Source: Intestinibacillus sp964580155 (GTDB lineage Bacteria; Bacillota; Clostridia; Oscillospirales; Butyricicoccaceae). From it: a stretch of DNA of 21,841 nucleotides. Below, piece by piece: positions 21,637 to 21,841 of the stretch (its first letter is position 1; every line of letters starts with the position of its first letter). A program made the position numbers and the translations under genes. The notes beneath the pieces are model-generated. The model was not told the origin of the DNA, ran no database searches, and saw only the letters and a list, made by a program, of their open reading frames with translations. Where the stretch lies: assembly GCA_964580155.1 (NCBI GenBank), contig CAZOJP010000036.1:1-21841 (forward strand), in the 5' to 3' direction.

Positions 21637-21841
21637 ATGTTGAAAAACGCAAATAAAAAGCGATTGCTCGCACTCGCAATCACAGCCACAATGATAACGG
21701 GCATGCTTCCGGTCTCCGCATTTTCCGCGGATGACATGACCGAGGAGCCCGCACAGAGCGTCACCGAAGACACCGCCTTGGTCGAACCCCCCCGCGGAGA
21801 CCCCTGCTGAACCCCCCGCAGAGACCCCTGCTGAAACCCCC
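21637..21841 (+). pseudogene. Start of a secreted repeat protein, frame broken by a C7 tract, runs off the window
   Basis: The ATG at 21637 follows AGAGGA by 7 nt and opens a clear signal peptide (MLKNANKKRLLALAITATMI, cleavage near SAFSA). The mature part begins acidic (DDMTEEPAQSVTED). As written, the frame ends at TGA 21808-21810 after 57 residues, just after a run of seven C at 21787-21793. If that run had six C, as in the next copy of the repeat, the frame would continue as Pro/Ala/Glu/Thr repeats (PPAETPAE type) to the window end. It is therefore either a sequencing error, a phase-variable gene or a decayed gene. Such linkers are common in wall-associated adhesins of Clostridia. The rest of the gene is outside the window, so no function can be given. 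It is under the c-di-GMP riboswitch. Confidence 0.7.

Overview
The window looks like chromosomal DNA from a GC-rich, Gram-positive anaerobe of the Clostridia, probably a gut Oscillospiraceae/Butyricicoccaceae-type organism (inferred from gene content, not from any search). The reasons are strong AGGAGG-type ribosome binding sites, sigma-A promoters, a Ctc-type L25 ribosomal protein, an S-layer-homology protein, pyruvate formate-lyase, ECF transport, and clostridial riboswitches. Most genes are core or metabolic. I see no phage, transposase, CRISPR array or defence island.

Layout. 1-209: end of a tRNA-Phe gene, tRNA-Gly and a terminator (+). 251-2890 (-): a protein with a Tudor-like N-terminus, the L25/Ctc protein and an aldo/keto reductase. 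3102-3705 (-): an AT-richer orphan membrane-anchored protein and tRNA-Leu(UAA) with a consensus promoter. 3802-9519 (-): a MacAB-like efflux operon (adaptor, ATPase, permease), then an SLH-domain surface protein. 9688-15084 (-): a complete branched-chain-amino-acid-type ABC importer (livK, livH, livM, livG, livF), followed by a cytidylate-kinase-like gene. 15506-17040 (-): an orphan ECF S component and a second aldo/keto reductase. 17177-21262 (+): truA, then pflB and pflA. 21510-21841 (+): a regulated leader and the start of a secreted protein that runs off the window.

The most interesting content is regulatory RNA. A ZTP (pfl-motif) riboswitch with an overlapping terminator precedes pflB, linking formate production to one-carbon folate status. 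A cyclic di-GMP-I (GEMM-I) riboswitch precedes the signal-peptide-bearing reading frame at the right edge. That frame is broken by a C7 tract where the neighbouring repeat copy has C6, which could be phase variation or a sequencing error.

A second unexplained signal is a GC-rich 38-bp unit, present in three tandem copies between pflB and pflA. A diverged, inverted relative with matching end sequences lies about 15 kb away, between the efflux permease and the SLH gene. This looks like a small dispersed intergenic element with defined ends. Other regulatory observations include a dyad inside the livK promoter, a terminator between livK and livH, and three TAACCA direct repeats upstream of the c-di-GMP leader.
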